Positions 1-9,811 are shown, counted from the stretch's first letter. The stretch is 64,000 bases of DNA from Bombilactobacillus apium (GCF_013385145.1 NZ_JABZEC010000004.1:124001-188000); one strand, 5' to 3'. A program made the numbers and translations. The notes: generated from the sequence alone by a model not told the origin.

Positions 1-39
1 GGTAAGTAATAAATATATATTGTACTTTCGACTATGCAT
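1..39 (-). CDS. start of an unidentified gene, cut by the window edge
   Basis: Thirteen codons are visible, reading MHSRKYNIYLLLT, before the sequence runs out. The start is supported by a near-perfect Shine-Dalgarno AAGGAGG placed seven bases before the ATG. It lies 86 bases downstream of the bacteriocin-like gene on the same strand, with a hairpin in between. The first residues are basic and then hydrophobic, which would suit a membrane protein. In circular bacteriocin clusters the gene after the precursor often encodes a membrane immunity or maturation protein, but nothing here proves that. Confidence 0.6.
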   Translation of the reverse strand, partial: MHSRKYNIYLLLT

Positions 40-56
40 GTTGGTACCTCCTTCGG

Positions 57-111
57 AAAGAAAAAGAGAAGAGGTCATAGGGGCCATTTTGACCGCAGTG
101 ATCTCTCCTCT
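57..111 (-). terminator. hairpin with U-rich tail, possible attenuator
   Basis: On the minus strand AGAGGAGAG (111..103) can pair with CTCTTCTCT (73..65) with one G-U pair, with a further GGTC/GACC pairing inside, followed by TTTTCTTT. It sits between the bacteriocin-like gene and the next strongly translated gene, where bacteriocin operons often carry a partial terminator that keeps the downstream genes at a lower level. Termination strength cannot be judged from sequence alone. Confidence 0.5.
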
Positions 112-125
112 AGTGCCGAGTTAAA

Positions 126-455
126 TTACATACCCTTCAACCAAGCTGAACCTAATACTCTGTTAACGCCCCAGCCGAGAATAAAAGAAACTGCAATGCC
201 AACAAGGCCAGCACCTGCTGCCGCACCAACGGCTGCGCGAATACTTTGGCCGGCTCTCCAAGCATCATAAGCTGCTTGAGCAATAGCCGCCGCTCTCCCA
301 ACACTAACGCCAAGAGCAGACGCTAATAGTGCTGAATGTATAAAAAGGCTAACAACTAATACCGAAACGATTGAAATCGGAATTATTTTCTTTAATTCCT
401 TAGAAAATCCGCTGAGTTGGTAACCAACCACAAAACGAGAAATAACTGTATTCAT
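126..455 (-). CDS. putative circular bacteriocin-like precursor (109 aa)
   Basis: A 109-residue hydrophobic peptide that appears to be secreted. The N-terminal part (about 1-42) has a basic stretch KELKK followed by a membrane-spanning segment. The remaining 67 residues are very rich in Ala, Gly, Val and Ile with a few Arg and Trp, and begin near LLASALGVS. The pattern of a 35-45 residue leader, then a mature part starting with Leu plus a short LG(I/V)S-type motif and helical Ala/Gly-rich segments, resembles circular bacteriocin precursors such as enterocin AS-48 and uberolysin-type peptides. There is no double-glycine leader and no Cys, which argues against class IIa/b bacteriocins and lantibiotics. 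The C-terminus (AWLKGM) lacks the usual terminal aromatic residue. The start has a good RBS (AGAGGTGAT). It follows gyrA on the same strand. The alternative is a small membrane or holin-like protein. The functional call is inference. Confidence 0.5.
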   Translation of the reverse strand: MNTVISRFVVGYQLSGFSKELKKIIPISIVSVLVVSLFIHSALLASALGVSVGRAAAIAQAAYDAWRAGQSIRAAVGAAAGAGLVGIAVSFILGWGVNRVLGSAWLKGM

Positions 456-539
456 AATTTATCACCTCTTGTGGTCTAGCCGAGTAAGATAGAGCTCCAA
501 AAAGGGAAACCAAGATCAGATTTTATAGAATCCTAACTT

Positions 540-3038
540 TTAGTCTTCACTTGTGTCAGACTGATCCGTTTTTGCTGGTTCAGGATCATCTTCTGGAGTT
601 TCTTGGACAATCGCCATTGTTGAAACGACGGCATCATCGTTGGTCTTAATTAAGCGGACTCCCATCGTTGCCCGACCCGTTTGGGAAACATCTTGGACTG
701 CGAAACGAATCAAGACACCTTGATCAGTAATCACCATCACATCTTCATCCCCTTCAACAGTCGCTAAACCGGCCAAGGGGCCATTTTTCGAAGTAATGTT
801 TAAGGTCTTAACCCCTTTAATACCCCGCCCCTTAATCGGGTATTCTGTGGCCGCTGTGCGCTTGCCATAACCGTTCTCTGAAATTGCTAGGACTTCCCGG
901 TCGGGAGCTAAGATTGCTGAACCAACAACATAGTCGCCAGAACGAAGGTTGACCCCACGAACTCCGCTCGCCGTCCGACCCATGACCCGAACTGCAGTCT
1001 CCGAGAAGGAAGCGGCGTAGCCTTGATGGGTTCCCAAGATGATATTTTGATCACCATTGGTCAACAAGACATTGCTCAAGCTGTCGCCTTCGCGCAAGGT
1101 CAAAGCTCGCAAACCATTCTTGCGAATGTTCTGGAATTCGCTAATCGCCGTCCGTTTGACCGTTCCTAACTTCGTCACGAAGAAGAGGTTCTGGTGAGGA
1201 GCAGTTTGATTGACAATCTCTTTTTGGAGATGAATTACGGCTTGAACCCGTTCTTGATCTTCAATTCCCAACAAGTTGATAATCGGAATTCCCTTGGCGC
1301 TGCGGCCATATTCGGGAATTTCATAACCTTTAGCCCGATAAACCTTGCCGACATTGGTAATGAACAACAAGGTATCGTGGGTCGAGGTGTAAATTAAACG
1401 TTCGATGAAGTCATCATCGTTGACCCCCATCCCCCGGATTCCCCGGCCACCGCGGTTTTGAACTTTAAAGTCGGCCGCCGGGAGACGCTTGATATAACCG
1501 TTATGGGTCAAAACAACTAAGATATTTTCTTCGGGAATTAGGTCTTCGTCTTCAATACTCAAGACTTCGCCGACCATTAATTCGGTCCGGCGTTCGTCGC
1601 CATATTTCCGTTGGATTTCTAGTAATTCTTCATAGATAATCTGATCGATTCGCTCTGACCGGGCCAAAATATCCCGGTAATCGGCGATTTTCGCCATCAA
1701 ATCTTGGTATTCACTTTCGATCTTGTCGCGTTCCAAACCGGTTAAGCGAACTAAACGCATGTCCAAAATTGCTTGAGCTTGCTTATCCGATAAATTATAG
1801 CGGGTAATTAAGGTACTCTTGGCAATTTCGGCGGTTTTAGAACTACGAATAATATTAATCACGTCATCAATATGATCAAGAGCAATCCGCAAACCTTCTA
1901 AGATATGGGCTCGCGCTTGCGCTTTTTTCAATTCGAATTCGGTCCGGCGACGAATTACGTTTTCTTGGTGCTGCAAGTAATAACGCAAAATATCTTTTAA
2001 CGATAGAACTTGAGGAGCCCCTTTGACAATCGCCACCATATGGAAACCAAAAGAAGTCTGCAAGGAGGTTAATTTATATAAATTATTTAAAATTACATCG
2101 GCACTCATATCCCGACGCACATCAATCGCAATCCGCATCCCGGTTCGGTCAGATTCATCAATCAAGTTGGTGATTCCTTCAATTCGATGGTCCCGGGCCA
2201 GTTCAGCAATATGCTCAATTAATTTAGCCTTATTGACCATATATGGCAATTCCGTAATCACGATTTTTTCGTGACCAACCTTATTGCTTTCGATGTTCAC
2301 TTTACCCCGTAAGGTAATGTTTCCGCGGCCAGTTTCGTAGGCTTTTTTAATTCCGGACTTGCCAATGACGACACCGCCGGTTGGAAAATCTGGTCCAGGA
2401 ATAACTTGCATCAATTCCGGAATTGTAATATCCGGATTTTTCATCAAAAGATGAATTCCGTCAATCACTTCTTTTAGATTATGTGGCGGGATATTGGTGG
2501 TCATCCCTACCGCAATCCCAGTAGCCCCATTGACTAAGAGGTTGGGGAAGCGGGCCGGCAAAACGACTGGTTCGCGTTCCGTCCCATCGTAATTATCAAC
2601 GAAATCAATCGTATCTTTATTGATATCCCGCAACATTTCGGTCGCAATTTTGCTCATTTTAGCTTCGGTATACCGCATCGCCGCTGCGGGGTCGCCATCA
2701 ACGGATCCAAAGTTTCCGTGACCATCAACAAGGACGTTGCGGTAACTAAACTTTTGGGCCATCCGGACCATGGAGCCATAGATGGCAGAATCCCCGTGGG
2801 GGTGGTACTTCCCCATAACATCCCCCACAATCCGGGCGGATTTCTTATAGGGTTTATCAGGAGTTACCCCTAGTTCGTTCATCCCATATAGAATCCGGCG
2901 GTGAACCGGCTTCAAGCCGTCGCGGACATCTGGCAAGGCCCGAGCCACGATGACACTCATGGCATAATCTAGAAACGAGCTTTGCATGGTTTGTGATAGA
3001 TCTACTTTCTGAATCCGATGATCCTGCGTTTCACTCAT
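540..3038 (-). CDS. gyrA: DNA gyrase subunit A
   Basis: The breakage-reunion subunit of DNA gyrase, which with GyrB introduces negative supercoils. At 832 residues it is full length. The N-terminal winged-helix/tower domain carries the catalytic Tyr in AAMRYTEA (near residue 124), and the C-terminal half holds the beta-pinwheel repeats with the GyrA-box motif ([10 protein letters not shown]). The acidic tail (about the last 20 residues) is typical. The quinolone-resistance region reads [10 protein letters not shown]: the Ser equivalent to E. coli Ser83 is present, but the position equivalent to Asp87 is Gly88 instead of the usual Asp or Glu. It lies 20 bases after gyrB, preceded by a GAGGAG RBS, so the two are co-transcribed. 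No clear terminator is visible between gyrA and the bacteriocin-like gene. Confidence 0.98.
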   Translation of the reverse strand: MSETQDHRIQKVDLSQTMQSSFLDYAMSVIVARALPDVRDGLKPVHRRILYGMNELGVTPDKPYKKSARIVGDVMGKYHPHGDSAIYGSMVRMAQKFSYRNVLVDGHGNFGSVDGDPAAAMRYTEAKMSKIATEMLRDINKDTIDFVDNYDGTEREPVVLPARFPNLLVNGATGIAVGMTTNIPPHNLKEVIDGIHLLMKNPDITIPELMQVIPGPDFPTGGVVIGKSGIKKAYETGRGNITLRGKVNIESNKVGHEKIVITELPYMVNKAKLIEHIAELARDHRIEGITNLIDESDRTGMRIAIDVRRDMSADVILNNLYKLTSLQTSFGFHMVAIVKGAPQVLSLKDILRYYLQHQENVIRRRTEFELKKAQARAHILEGLRIALDHIDDVINIIRSSKTAEIAKSTLITRYNLSDKQAQAILDMRLVRLTGLERDKIESEYQDLMAKIADYRDILARSERIDQIIYEELLEIQRKYGDERRTELMVGEVLSIEDEDLIPEENILVVLTHNGYIKRLPAADFKVQNRGGRGIRGMGVNDDDFIERLIYTSTHDTLLFITNVGKVYRAKGYEIPEYGRSAKGIPIINLLGIEDQERVQAVIHLQKEIVNQTAPHQNLFFVTKLGTVKRTAISEFQNIRKNGLRALTLREGDSLSNVLLTNGDQNIILGTHQGYAASFSETAVRVMGRTASGVRGVNLRSGDYVVGSAILAPDREVLAISENGYGKRTAATEYPIKGRGIKGVKTLNITSKNGPLAGLATVEGDEDVMVITDQGVLIRFAVQDVSQTGRATMGVRLIKTNDDAVVSTMAIVQETPEDDPEPAKTDQSDTSED

Positions 3039-3058
3039 TAACTACCAACTCCTCTACC

Positions 3059-5026
3059 CTAAAAGTCTAATTCTGCATATTGTGCATTTTCTTCAATAAA
3101 TTGTCGCCGCGGTTCAACCTTATCGCCCATCAACATCGAAAAGATTCGCTCAGCATCAGCCGCTTCTTCACCGCTAACTTGATCTAAACGCCGGTTTTCC
3201 GGATTCATGGTCGTATCCCACAATTGTTCCGCATCCATTTCTCCTAAACCTTTGTAACGCTGAATCGCCGGCTTCGGACTTGGTTGTAAGGTCACTAAGA
3301 AATCTTTCAATTCTTCGTCAGAATCAATATAGCGGGATAATTTTCCTTGGCGAACTTGATATAGCGGTGGCTTCGCAATATAAACATAGCCGGCTTCTAA
3401 GATTGGCCGCATATAACGATAAATTAAGGTCAACAATAAGGTCCGAATATGGGCGCCATCGACATCGGCATCGGTCATGATGATTAGTTTATGATAACGC
3501 GCTTTGGTCACATCAAAGTCGGAACCAAAGCCAGTTCCCATCGCGGTAAAGAGCGTTCGAATTTCGTCATTGGCTAAGATGCGATCCATTGAAGCTTTTT
3601 CGACGTTCAAAATTTTGCCCCGAATCGGCAAGATGGCTTGGGTCAAACGGGCGCGACCTTCCTTAGCAGAGCCACCGGCGGAGTCTCCCTCGACGATAAA
3701 TAATTCGGAAATTTCTGGATCCTTGCTGGTATTATCGGCTAATTTTCCCGGTAAATTACTAATTTCTAGACCGGATTTCTTCCGGGTAACTTCCCGGGCT
3801 CTTTTGGCCGCTACTCGGGCTCTAGAAGCTAACATCCCTTTTTCCACAATCTTGCGAGCTTCACTCGGGTGTTCCAACAAGAATTGATTGAAGTGGTCAC
3901 TAAAGGAACGATCGGTCACGCTGCGGGCATCGGAATTACCCAGTTTGGTCTTAGTTTGACCTTCAAATTGAGGATCCGGGTGCTTGATGCTGACAACCGC
4001 GGTCATCCCTTCCCGGACATCATCACCGGAAAGTTTTTCGTCTTCTTTTAAAATCTTATTGCGGTGGCCGTAATCATTAATTACCCGTGTCAAAGCCGAC
4101 TTAAAACCGGATTCGTGGGTTCCACCTTCATAAGTATGGATATTATTGGCAAAGGTCAAGAGATTGGAATGATAGTCATCGGTGTATTGAAGCGCAACTT
4201 CGACAGTAATTCCATCTTGCTTACCTTCGACGTAAATTGGTTCTGGGAAAATAACAGTTTTATTTTCATTCAGATATTCAACGTAACTCTTAATCCCCCC
4301 AACGTAATGGAATTCTAGCTTTTCAGCAGTTTCCTTGCGTTGATCGGTAAAGGTTAGTTTTAAGCCTTTATTTAAGAAAGCTAACTCGCGAATTCGCGTT
4401 TCCAAAGTATGATCATCGTAAACCGTGGTTTCGGTGAAAATATCGGGATCAGCTTTAAAGTGAACTTTAGTTCCATGGGGATGACCAGCCACCGGGGCAA
4501 TTTCGTGCATGGGATGGTTGACCTTGCCACGCGTAAAGTCCATATAGTAACGGTGGCCGCCCCGAGCGACTTCAACTTCCAAACTTGTACTCAAGGCGTT
4601 GACAACGGAGGCCCCAACCCCATGCAAACCACCAGAAACCTTATATCCGCCACCGCCAAATTTTCCGCCGGCGTGTAAGACGGTAAAGACGGTTTCCAAA
4701 GCAGATCTTCCTGTTTTAGCCTGGACATCGACCGGGATTCCCCGTCCGTTGTCGGTAACTACGACACTATTATCAGCTAAAACCTCGACATTGATTTCGT
4801 CGGCAAAACCGGCTAAGGCTTCGTCAATCCCATTATCAATAATTTCCCAGACTAAGTGGTGCAGTCCTTGGCCACTAGTGGAACCAATATACATCCCGGG
4901 ACGCTTACGAACAGCCTCTAGTCCGGAAAGAACTTGGATTTGACTAGCATCATATTCTTGGGCTTTTTGCGCCATGCTTTCGCCAGCAGCCTTCTGGTCC
5001 TCTAAATTCATATCTTCTGCACTCAT
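3059..5026 (-). CDS. gyrB: DNA gyrase subunit B
   Basis: The ATPase subunit of DNA gyrase. The 655 residues contain the GHKL ATP-binding fold (RPGMYIGST, then DNGRGIPVD and [15 protein letters not shown]), the transducer domain, the TOPRIM motifs [13 protein letters not shown] and DADVDGAHI, and the C-terminal QRYKGLGEM motif. It lacks the large insert of the proteobacterial enzyme, as expected in Firmicutes. The N-terminus has an extra run of about 25 residues before the conserved core. Its ATG overlaps the recF stop codon by four bases (ATGA), which indicates translational coupling within recF-gyrB-gyrA. Confidence 0.98.
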   Translation of the reverse strand: MSAEDMNLEDQKAAGESMAQKAQEYDASQIQVLSGLEAVRKRPGMYIGSTSGQGLHHLVWEIIDNGIDEALAGFADEINVEVLADNSVVVTDNGRGIPVDVQAKTGRSALETVFTVLHAGGKFGGGGYKVSGGLHGVGASVVNALSTSLEVEVARGGHRYYMDFTRGKVNHPMHEIAPVAGHPHGTKVHFKADPDIFTETTVYDDHTLETRIRELAFLNKGLKLTFTDQRKETAEKLEFHYVGGIKSYVEYLNENKTVIFPEPIYVEGKQDGITVEVALQYTDDYHSNLLTFANNIHTYEGGTHESGFKSALTRVINDYGHRNKILKEDEKLSGDDVREGMTAVVSIKHPDPQFEGQTKTKLGNSDARSVTDRSFSDHFNQFLLEHPSEARKIVEKGMLASRARVAAKRAREVTRKKSGLEISNLPGKLADNTSKDPEISELFIVEGDSAGGSAKEGRARLTQAILPIRGKILNVEKASMDRILANDEIRTLFTAMGTGFGSDFDVTKARYHKLIIMTDADVDGAHIRTLLLTLIYRYMRPILEAGYVYIAKPPLYQVRQGKLSRYIDSDEELKDFLVTLQPSPKPAIQRYKGLGEMDAEQLWDTTMNPENRRLDQVSGEEAADAERIFSMLMGDKVEPRRQFIEENAQYAELDF

Positions 5027-6129
5027 ACTATGCCTCCCGCTTTGATTTTAAAAATTCGTGGTTGTTCAATTGCTTGCAAGTTAACATTATCCAAACTCGT
5101 CGTCGTAATAAAGGTTTGAATTCGATCTTCGATTGTTTTCAGTAGCTGGGTTTGCCGCTCTTGATCTAATTCCGACAAGACATCATCCAATAAAAGTAAC
5201 GGGTAATCCCCTACCACTTGTTGAAAAAGATCAATTTCGGCCAATTTCAAACTCAAAACGGCGGTGCGCTGCTGCCCTTGAGAACCAAATTTTTGTAAAT
5301 TATTGGCATTAACTTGAAATAAAAAATCATCTCGATGAGGCCCAACAGTTGTCGTTCCTAAACGCAAATCATGCTCTTGTTGGGCTTGCAATTTAGTCAG
5401 CAATTGTTGGTATAACTGCTCAATGGAGGTGGTTGTCTCTTCTAGACCACATTGATAATTCAAACTTAAATGTTCGCTTTGCGCCGTGATTTGTTGGTGA
5501 ATCGGCTGGATTAAGCTTTCCAGTTGCCCCAAAAATTTTTGCCGCGCCCGAATTACTTCTGCTCCGTAACCGGCCAATTGGTCCGTCAAAACTTCCAAAT
5601 ATAAACGATCTTGACTTTGATGCTGGCGTAATTTCTTGAGATAACTGTTGCGCTGCTTGAGGACTTGGCGATATTTGGCACTATTTTGTAAATAGACGGG
5701 GTCAATTTGACCGAGTTCCATATCAATAAACCGCCGCCGCAGATTGGGCGAACCTTTGACCAAATTCAAATCTTCGGGAGCGAATAAGACAACATTTAAC
5801 TGCCCGACATATTGTGATAGCCGGGGTTGTTCTAGGTGGTTGATCACCGCGTGAGGTCCCGCCGCACTTAAAACTAATTCTAGAGTTAAACGCCCTTGGG
5901 CCCGCTTAATTTGGGCTTGGAGACGGGCAAAATCTTGCTCCCAGCGAATAAGTTCTTGATTATTATTGGTGCGGTGCGAGCGCACTAAAGCTAAGACATA
6001 AATTGCCTCTAAAAGGTTGGTTTTGCCTTGAGCATTAGCACCGATGAAAATATTTGTCCGCGGAGCAAACTCCAGTTCTAGCTGGTCGTAGTTGCGAAAA
6101 TTTTGTAATTTAAGTCGCTGTAATTCCAT
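5023..6129 (-). CDS. recF: DNA replication and repair protein RecF
   Basis: An SMC-like ATPase that binds gapped DNA and helps load RecA through RecFOR. The Walker A motif [18 protein letters not shown] lies near residue 32, the ABC-type signature region [18 protein letters not shown] near 284, and Walker [15 protein letters not shown] near 310. Its 368 residues match the usual length. It begins two bases after the yaaA stop and its own stop overlaps gyrB, so yaaA, recF, gyrB and gyrA form one transcription unit. Confidence 0.97.
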   Translation of the reverse strand: MELQRLKLQNFRNYDQLELEFAPRTNIFIGANAQGKTNLLEAIYVLALVRSHRTNNNQELIRWEQDFARLQAQIKRAQGRLTLELVLSAAGPHAVINHLEQPRLSQYVGQLNVVLFAPEDLNLVKGSPNLRRRFIDMELGQIDPVYLQNSAKYRQVLKQRNSYLKKLRQHQSQDRLYLEVLTDQLAGYGAEVIRARQKFLGQLESLIQPIHQQITAQSEHLSLNYQCGLEETTTSIEQLYQQLLTKLQAQQEHDLRLGTTTVGPHRDDFLFQVNANNLQKFGSQGQQRTAVLSLKLAEIDLFQQVVGDYPLLLLDDVLSELDQERQTQLLKTIEDRIQTFITTTSLDNVNLQAIEQPRIFKIKAGGIV

Positions 6130-6131
6130 TG

Positions 6132-6344
6132 TTAGACAAGGCTAACAAGTGTGCCATCAGCTAACAAAACTTGATCGCCTACCCGCAATTTCTTCCCGCG
6201 GCGGGTTTCACGCGCCCCATTAACTTGGACGGTCTGATCTTGTAAGTACCATTTAGCTTGACCACCGGTTCCGATAGCTCCGACTTCTTTAAGAACTTGA
6301 GTCAAAGTTAAATATTCCCCGTGAACTTGTATTGTTTGCTCCAT
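6132..6344 (-). CDS. yaaA: S4-domain RNA-binding protein YaaA
   Basis: A 70-residue S4-like RNA-binding protein that sits between dnaN and recF in most Firmicutes. The conserved core (LTQVLKEVGAIGTGGQAK, then VNGARETRRGKKLRVGD) is present. The ATG at 6344 is chosen because it has a GGAG Shine-Dalgarno eight bases upstream; a longer reading from a TTG at 6377 has no comparable RBS. Its role is poorly defined; a ribosome-linked function is suspected for the family. Confidence 0.93.
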   Translation of the reverse strand: MEQTIQVHGEYLTLTQVLKEVGAIGTGGQAKWYLQDQTVQVNGARETRRGKKLRVGDQVLLADGTLVSLV

Positions 6345-6388
6345 AAGTTCTTCTCCATACTCTCTGAAAAGGTTCAAATCATAGTTTA

Positions 6389-6417
6389 ATTATACTTTTT
6401 TTAGGGCCAATAAGCAA
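6389..6417 (-). promoter_or_regulatory. promoter for yaaA-recF-gyrB-gyrA
   Basis: On the minus strand TTGCTT is followed after exactly 17 bases by a perfect TATAAT, about 45 bases upstream of the yaaA start. Together with the terminator after dnaN it makes yaaA-recF-gyrBA a separate transcription unit from dnaA-dnaN. Confidence 0.75.
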
Positions 6418-6482
6418 TTTTACGACCGCTGAGCCATTTTTATAGGCTTGAGACAAAAGTATCAAGCAAGCTCCAAAATGCG

Positions 6483-6513
6483 AAAAAAAAAGAACCCTGC
6501 GGTTTGAGGATTC
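6483..6513 (-). terminator. Rho-independent terminator after dnaN
   Basis: On the minus strand GAATCCT pairs with AGGGTTC around a short loop and is followed by a run of U residues. It begins three bases after the dnaN stop. Confidence 0.8.
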
Positions 6514-6516
6514 CTT

Positions 6517-7656
6517 TTAGAAGGTGCGAACGGGGGTAATTAATTGAATGAAATCTTCCGTAGCTGGCTCGGGCTTCAAAGTGAAAGGATGTAAAGCTGA
6601 AGTGAATTCCATTTGAATTTTGGTCTCTCCAAAAGCCCGCAGAGCATCTTTCAAATAGTCCGGATTGAAGGAAATTTCCAGATCTTCGCCAGTCACAGCC
6701 TGAGTTTGGACATTTTCTTCCACGGTTCCAATTTCGGGAGAATTACCATATAAAGTAACTTGCGCTGGTTCAGCCTTGATGGTCATTTTGACCACATTGT
6801 TGCGGCTAGCATGCGAAAGTAAGGAAGCCCGTTCCACGGAGGCCAGCAAAGCCTTAGCATCAAAAGTTAATTGGGTTGTGGAGTGATCAGGAATTAAACG
6901 ATCGGTGGCTGGATAGTTTCCCTCCAAGAGTCGTGAATAAAAGAGAGTTTGCGCGAATTTGAAGAGCACTTGGTTTTCCGAAATCGCAATCGTCAATTCG
7001 GTATCCGTATCATTGAAACAACGAACTAATTCGGCCAAGCTCTTAGCCGGAATCACAAGATCGTAGTCATTTTGGCTAGCGTTTTTAACCGCAACTTGGC
7101 GTTGAGCTAGCCGGTGACTATCGGTGGCGACGGCTAATAATTGATCCGCACTAATCTTGAGATGGAGTCCAGTAAGGATGGGGCGATTTTCCTGAGTAGA
7201 AGCCGAGAAGACGGTTTCTGTAACTAATTGTTGCAAAATAGCGCTAGAAATTTGGAGTTGATTGCTGCCGTCAACTTCTGGTAAATGAGGATAGTTGTTG
7301 GCGTCAAGTCCGTTAATTTTGAATTCGGAGATCCCAGAAGAAATAATCGCTTGGCGGTTATCTAAAACTTCCAAGGTGAAATCACTATCTGGTAATTTTT
7401 TGATAATTTCATTGAAGAAACGAGCGGGTAAGACAATGGCTCCGGCGGATTCAATTTGCAATTCATTATCCGCATCTTGTTGATCAATAAAAGTTTGGAC
7501 GGAAATATCAACATTACTGCCCGTAACGGTGAGACCCTCTTCTCTTAGATCTAATTTGATCCCGGTCAAAATTGGAATGGTGGATTTAGTTGAAACGACC
7601 CGTTGGACATTACTGATTTGGTGACTGAATTGGTTACGGTTCATTGAGAATTTCAT
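6517..7656 (-). CDS. dnaN: DNA polymerase III sliding clamp, beta subunit
   Basis: The ring-shaped processivity clamp of the replicase. At 379 residues it has the three-domain clamp architecture: N-terminal MKFSMNRNQF, a middle domain with RPILTGLHL and ATDSHRLAQR, and the C-terminal LITPVRTF that matches the usual LI(L/T)PVRT end. It lies directly downstream of dnaA across the origin unwinding region, which is the standard order. No signs of disruption. Confidence 0.98.
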   Translation of the reverse strand: MKFSMNRNQFSHQISNVQRVVSTKSTIPILTGIKLDLREEGLTVTGSNVDISVQTFIDQQDADNELQIESAGAIVLPARFFNEIIKKLPDSDFTLEVLDNRQAIISSGISEFKINGLDANNYPHLPEVDGSNQLQISSAILQQLVTETVFSASTQENRPILTGLHLKISADQLLAVATDSHRLAQRQVAVKNASQNDYDLVIPAKSLAELVRCFNDTDTELTIAISENQVLFKFAQTLFYSRLLEGNYPATDRLIPDHSTTQLTFDAKALLASVERASLLSHASRNNVVKMTIKAEPAQVTLYGNSPEIGTVEENVQTQAVTGEDLEISFNPDYLKDALRAFGETKIQMEFTSALHPFTLKPEPATEDFIQLITPVRTF

Positions 7657-7833
7657 AGTGTCAACTCCTAATTAATTAATAAGAAAAAATAGTAGTAATA
7701 GTAGTAGGCCCTGTTTAAATTGTGGATTCCGGGGGAAATTACTTTTAAGAATAGCAATTATGCTGTGGATAACTTGTTGAAAAAATGGGGGATAACTCGG
7801 AAACTTTTCCTTTTTTATCCACAAGGGAAAACT
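7657..7833. other. oriC: oriC, dnaA-dnaN side (unwinding element and DnaA boxes)
   Basis: This intergenic segment holds one perfect DnaA box TTATCCACA at 7815-7823, its reverse complement TGTGGATAA at 7764-7772, a GGGGATAA partial box near 7788 and a two-mismatch box at 7721-7729, next to the DnaA-trio run. Coding-strand polarity also switches around dnaA: replication genes run left and rpmH onward runs right. I infer that replication starts here. Confidence 0.85.
7690..7707 (+). other. DnaA-trio element of the origin unwinding region
   Basis: The plus strand reads TAGTAGTAATAGTAGTAG, six consecutive trinucleotides in the dnaA-dnaN intergenic region, followed by the GC-rich GGCCC and then DnaA-box-like sequences on the dnaA side. 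This order (DnaA boxes, GC-rich step, 3'-GAT-5' trios) matches the basal unwinding system defined for Bacillus subtilis, in which DnaA spreads from the boxes onto a single strand and opens the duplex. Confidence 0.8.
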
Positions 7834-9186
7834 TTAGGATTTAAGTCCGGCCCGCAAATTCGTCAAGTCATGTTGAATCGTTAGATCCGATTCTAAGAGT
7901 TTGGTGATTTTTTCGCAAGAATGTAAAACAGTTGTGTGATCTTTGCCGCCAAATTCTTGCCCAATTTTCGGCAGGGAACTGTCGGTTAATTCGCGGGCTA
8001 GATACATAGCAATTTGCCGCGGAACCACAATCCCCTTGTTGCGTCGTTTCCCCTTGAGATCTTCAACGGTGACTTTGTAGTATTTAGCAACGTGCATTTG
8101 AATTTGGCTAATACTTAACCCCGCTTGATGTTGCGATTCTTTGAGATCTTTCAGGGCTTCGGCTGCTAAACTAACGGAGATATCAGCATTTTTCATGGTG
8201 GAATAAGCTTGCACTCGCACCAAGGCCCCCTCGAGTTCCCGGACATTACTATCAATTTGACTAGCAATATAAGATAAGGCATCGTTAGGAATTTCTAATT
8301 TCTCAGCGATGGCTTTTTTGCGTAAAATAGCGGTCCGGGTTTCCAGATCAGGTGCCGTAATATCTACGGATAGGCCCCATTTGAAGCGGGAAACTAGCCG
8401 TTCTTGGAGTTTGGGAATTTCGTTAGGCAGGCGGTCGCAAGTTAAGACAATTTGTTTCTTATTATTATAGAGAGTATTGAAAGTATGGAAAAATTCTTCC
8501 TGCGTTCCTTCTTTATCCGCAAAGAATTGAATATCATCAACTAAAAGTAAATCAACGGTGCGATATTCATTACGAAATTCTTCTTGAGTGCGATTTTGAA
8601 TGGAATTGATGAAGTCGTTAGCGAAAGATTCGCTAGAGATGTATTTGACATTGGCATTGATATTGCGTTCGAGGAGGCGATGACCGATGGCTTGCATTAA
8701 GTGAGTTTTACCTAAACCGACGCCGCCGTAAATGAAAAGCGGATTGTAGGTTTCTCCGGGTTCTTCAGAAACAACCAAAGCCGCGGCATGGGCCATTTGA
8801 TTACCTGAGCCGGTGACAAAGGAGTTAAAAGTATATTTACTATTTAAATGGGCCTCGGCTAAAGGAGAAGGGGTCGCTGCCGCAGTCGGGTGGGGAGATT
8901 TTTGCAGGCGTTGTTTTTGCAGATCACTAGTCAATAAAATAACGGGGACAATTTCTTGATTGCCGTATTCGTAAGCCGCCTCGACCACCTTGGTGCTGAT
9001 GTTGCGTTCCCAGTATTCTTTATGTAAAGAGGAAGGAACGGTAATGTAGATTTTTTGGTCTTCTAACTTCAACGGATGGGCACTTTCGATCCAAGTTTGG
9101 TAGCTGACGGCTGCAAATTCTTGTTGGAACTTCTGTTGTAAAAACTTCCAAAATGAATCCAGCTCACTGTTGGTAATTTCCTCCAC
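7834..9186 (-). CDS. dnaA: chromosomal replication initiator DnaA
   Basis: The AAA+ initiator that binds DnaA boxes and melts oriC. The 450 residues show domain I (about 1-85), a short linker, the AAA+ domain with Walker A GGVGLGKTHLMQAIGH and Walker B LLLVDDIQFF, sensor regions, and domain IV with the DnaA-box-binding signature GGKDHTTVLHSCEKI. The start is GTG with a GGAGG RBS nine to ten bases upstream. DnaA boxes lie on both sides of the gene, so autoregulation is likely. Confidence 0.98.
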   Translation of the reverse strand: MEEITNSELDSFWKFLQQKFQQEFAAVSYQTWIESAHPLKLEDQKIYITVPSSLHKEYWERNISTKVVEAAYEYGNQEIVPVILLTSDLQKQRLQKSPHPTAAATPSPLAEAHLNSKYTFNSFVTGSGNQMAHAAALVVSEEPGETYNPLFIYGGVGLGKTHLMQAIGHRLLERNINANVKYISSESFANDFINSIQNRTQEEFRNEYRTVDLLLVDDIQFFADKEGTQEEFFHTFNTLYNNKKQIVLTCDRLPNEIPKLQERLVSRFKWGLSVDITAPDLETRTAILRKKAIAEKLEIPNDALSYIASQIDSNVRELEGALVRVQAYSTMKNADISVSLAAEALKDLKESQHQAGLSISQIQMHVAKYYKVTVEDLKGKRRNKGIVVPRQIAMYLARELTDSSLPKIGQEFGGKDHTTVLHSCEKITKLLESDLTIQHDLTNLRAGLKS

Positions 9187-9570
9187 AAATTTTCCTCCGC
9201 TAAAATTTTCCTGTCGATATTAACTGGAATATTTTAGCATGTTTAGAAAAAGTTTTCCACAGATAAATGAAGTAATTATCAACATTTTCCCGCTTCACGG
9301 GATAACTTTCTTTAGAGTCGGTGGAAAAATAGAAGAGAAAACCTACTTTTAGACTTTTCCACAAGATAAAAGATCGTGAAAAAGCGTTGAGAAATAAGAA
9401 AAGTGAAAGAGTTTTCCTCAACTGTGCATAAGCTGTTAACAACTTGTTAAAAAGTTAATTTCGCGGGGATTTCCTTGTGGATAAAAAAAGAGCTATGAAA
9501 ACGAATTTGGTTATCCCCAACTTTGTGCACAAGGGGATAACTAAAAAGTTTGGTCAAAGAGGGAAAATTT
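9187..9570. other. oriC, upstream DnaA-box cluster
   Basis: The dnaA-rpmH intergenic region contains many DnaA-box-like 9-mers: perfect reverse boxes TGTGCATAA (9423-9431) and TGTGGATAA (9476-9484), plus TTTTCCACA (near 9253 and 9355), TTATCAACA (near 9276) and TTATCCCCA (near 9511). No gene is apparent. This is the second half of a bipartite Firmicute origin and probably also the regulatory region of dnaA. Confidence 0.8.
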
Positions 9571-9573
9571 TAG

Positions 9574-9601
9574 TTGCTTTCAATAGTAGATATGCTAAAC
9601 T
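9574..9601 (+). promoter_or_regulatory. rpmH promoter
   Basis: TTGCTT at 9574-9579 and TAAACT at 9596-9601 are separated by 16 bases and lie about 70 bases before rpmH. Confidence 0.55.
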
Positions 9602-9670
9602 AGACAGGTGATTGTCATTTAATAATAAATAGTATTCTTTGATAAGATGAAGTCATGGAGGTGTAATTAC

Positions 9671-9811
9671 ATGTCTACAAAGAGAACTTATCAACCCAAG
9701 AAGCGTCATCGTGAACGTGTCCATGGATTTATGAAGCGAATGAGTACCAGTAACGGTCGAAAGGTTTTAGCACGTCGTCGCAAGAAAGGTAGAAAAGTTT
9801 TATCTGCCTAA
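9671..9811 (+). CDS. rpmH: 50S ribosomal protein L34
   Basis: A 46-residue, very basic protein with the L34 sequence pattern ([17 protein letters not shown], then [16 protein letters not shown]). It is a structural component of the large ribosomal subunit. The ATG is preceded by GGAGGTG. Its position before rnpA and yidC is conserved in nearly all bacteria. Confidence 0.97.
   Translation: MSTKRTYQPKKRHRERVHGFMKRMSTSNGRKVLARRRKKGRKVLSA

Noticed and set aside
6371-6380. GGTTCAAATC, which resembles a tRNA T-loop
   Set aside because: No acceptor, D- or anticodon arms can be drawn around it; it lies in the yaaA upstream region.
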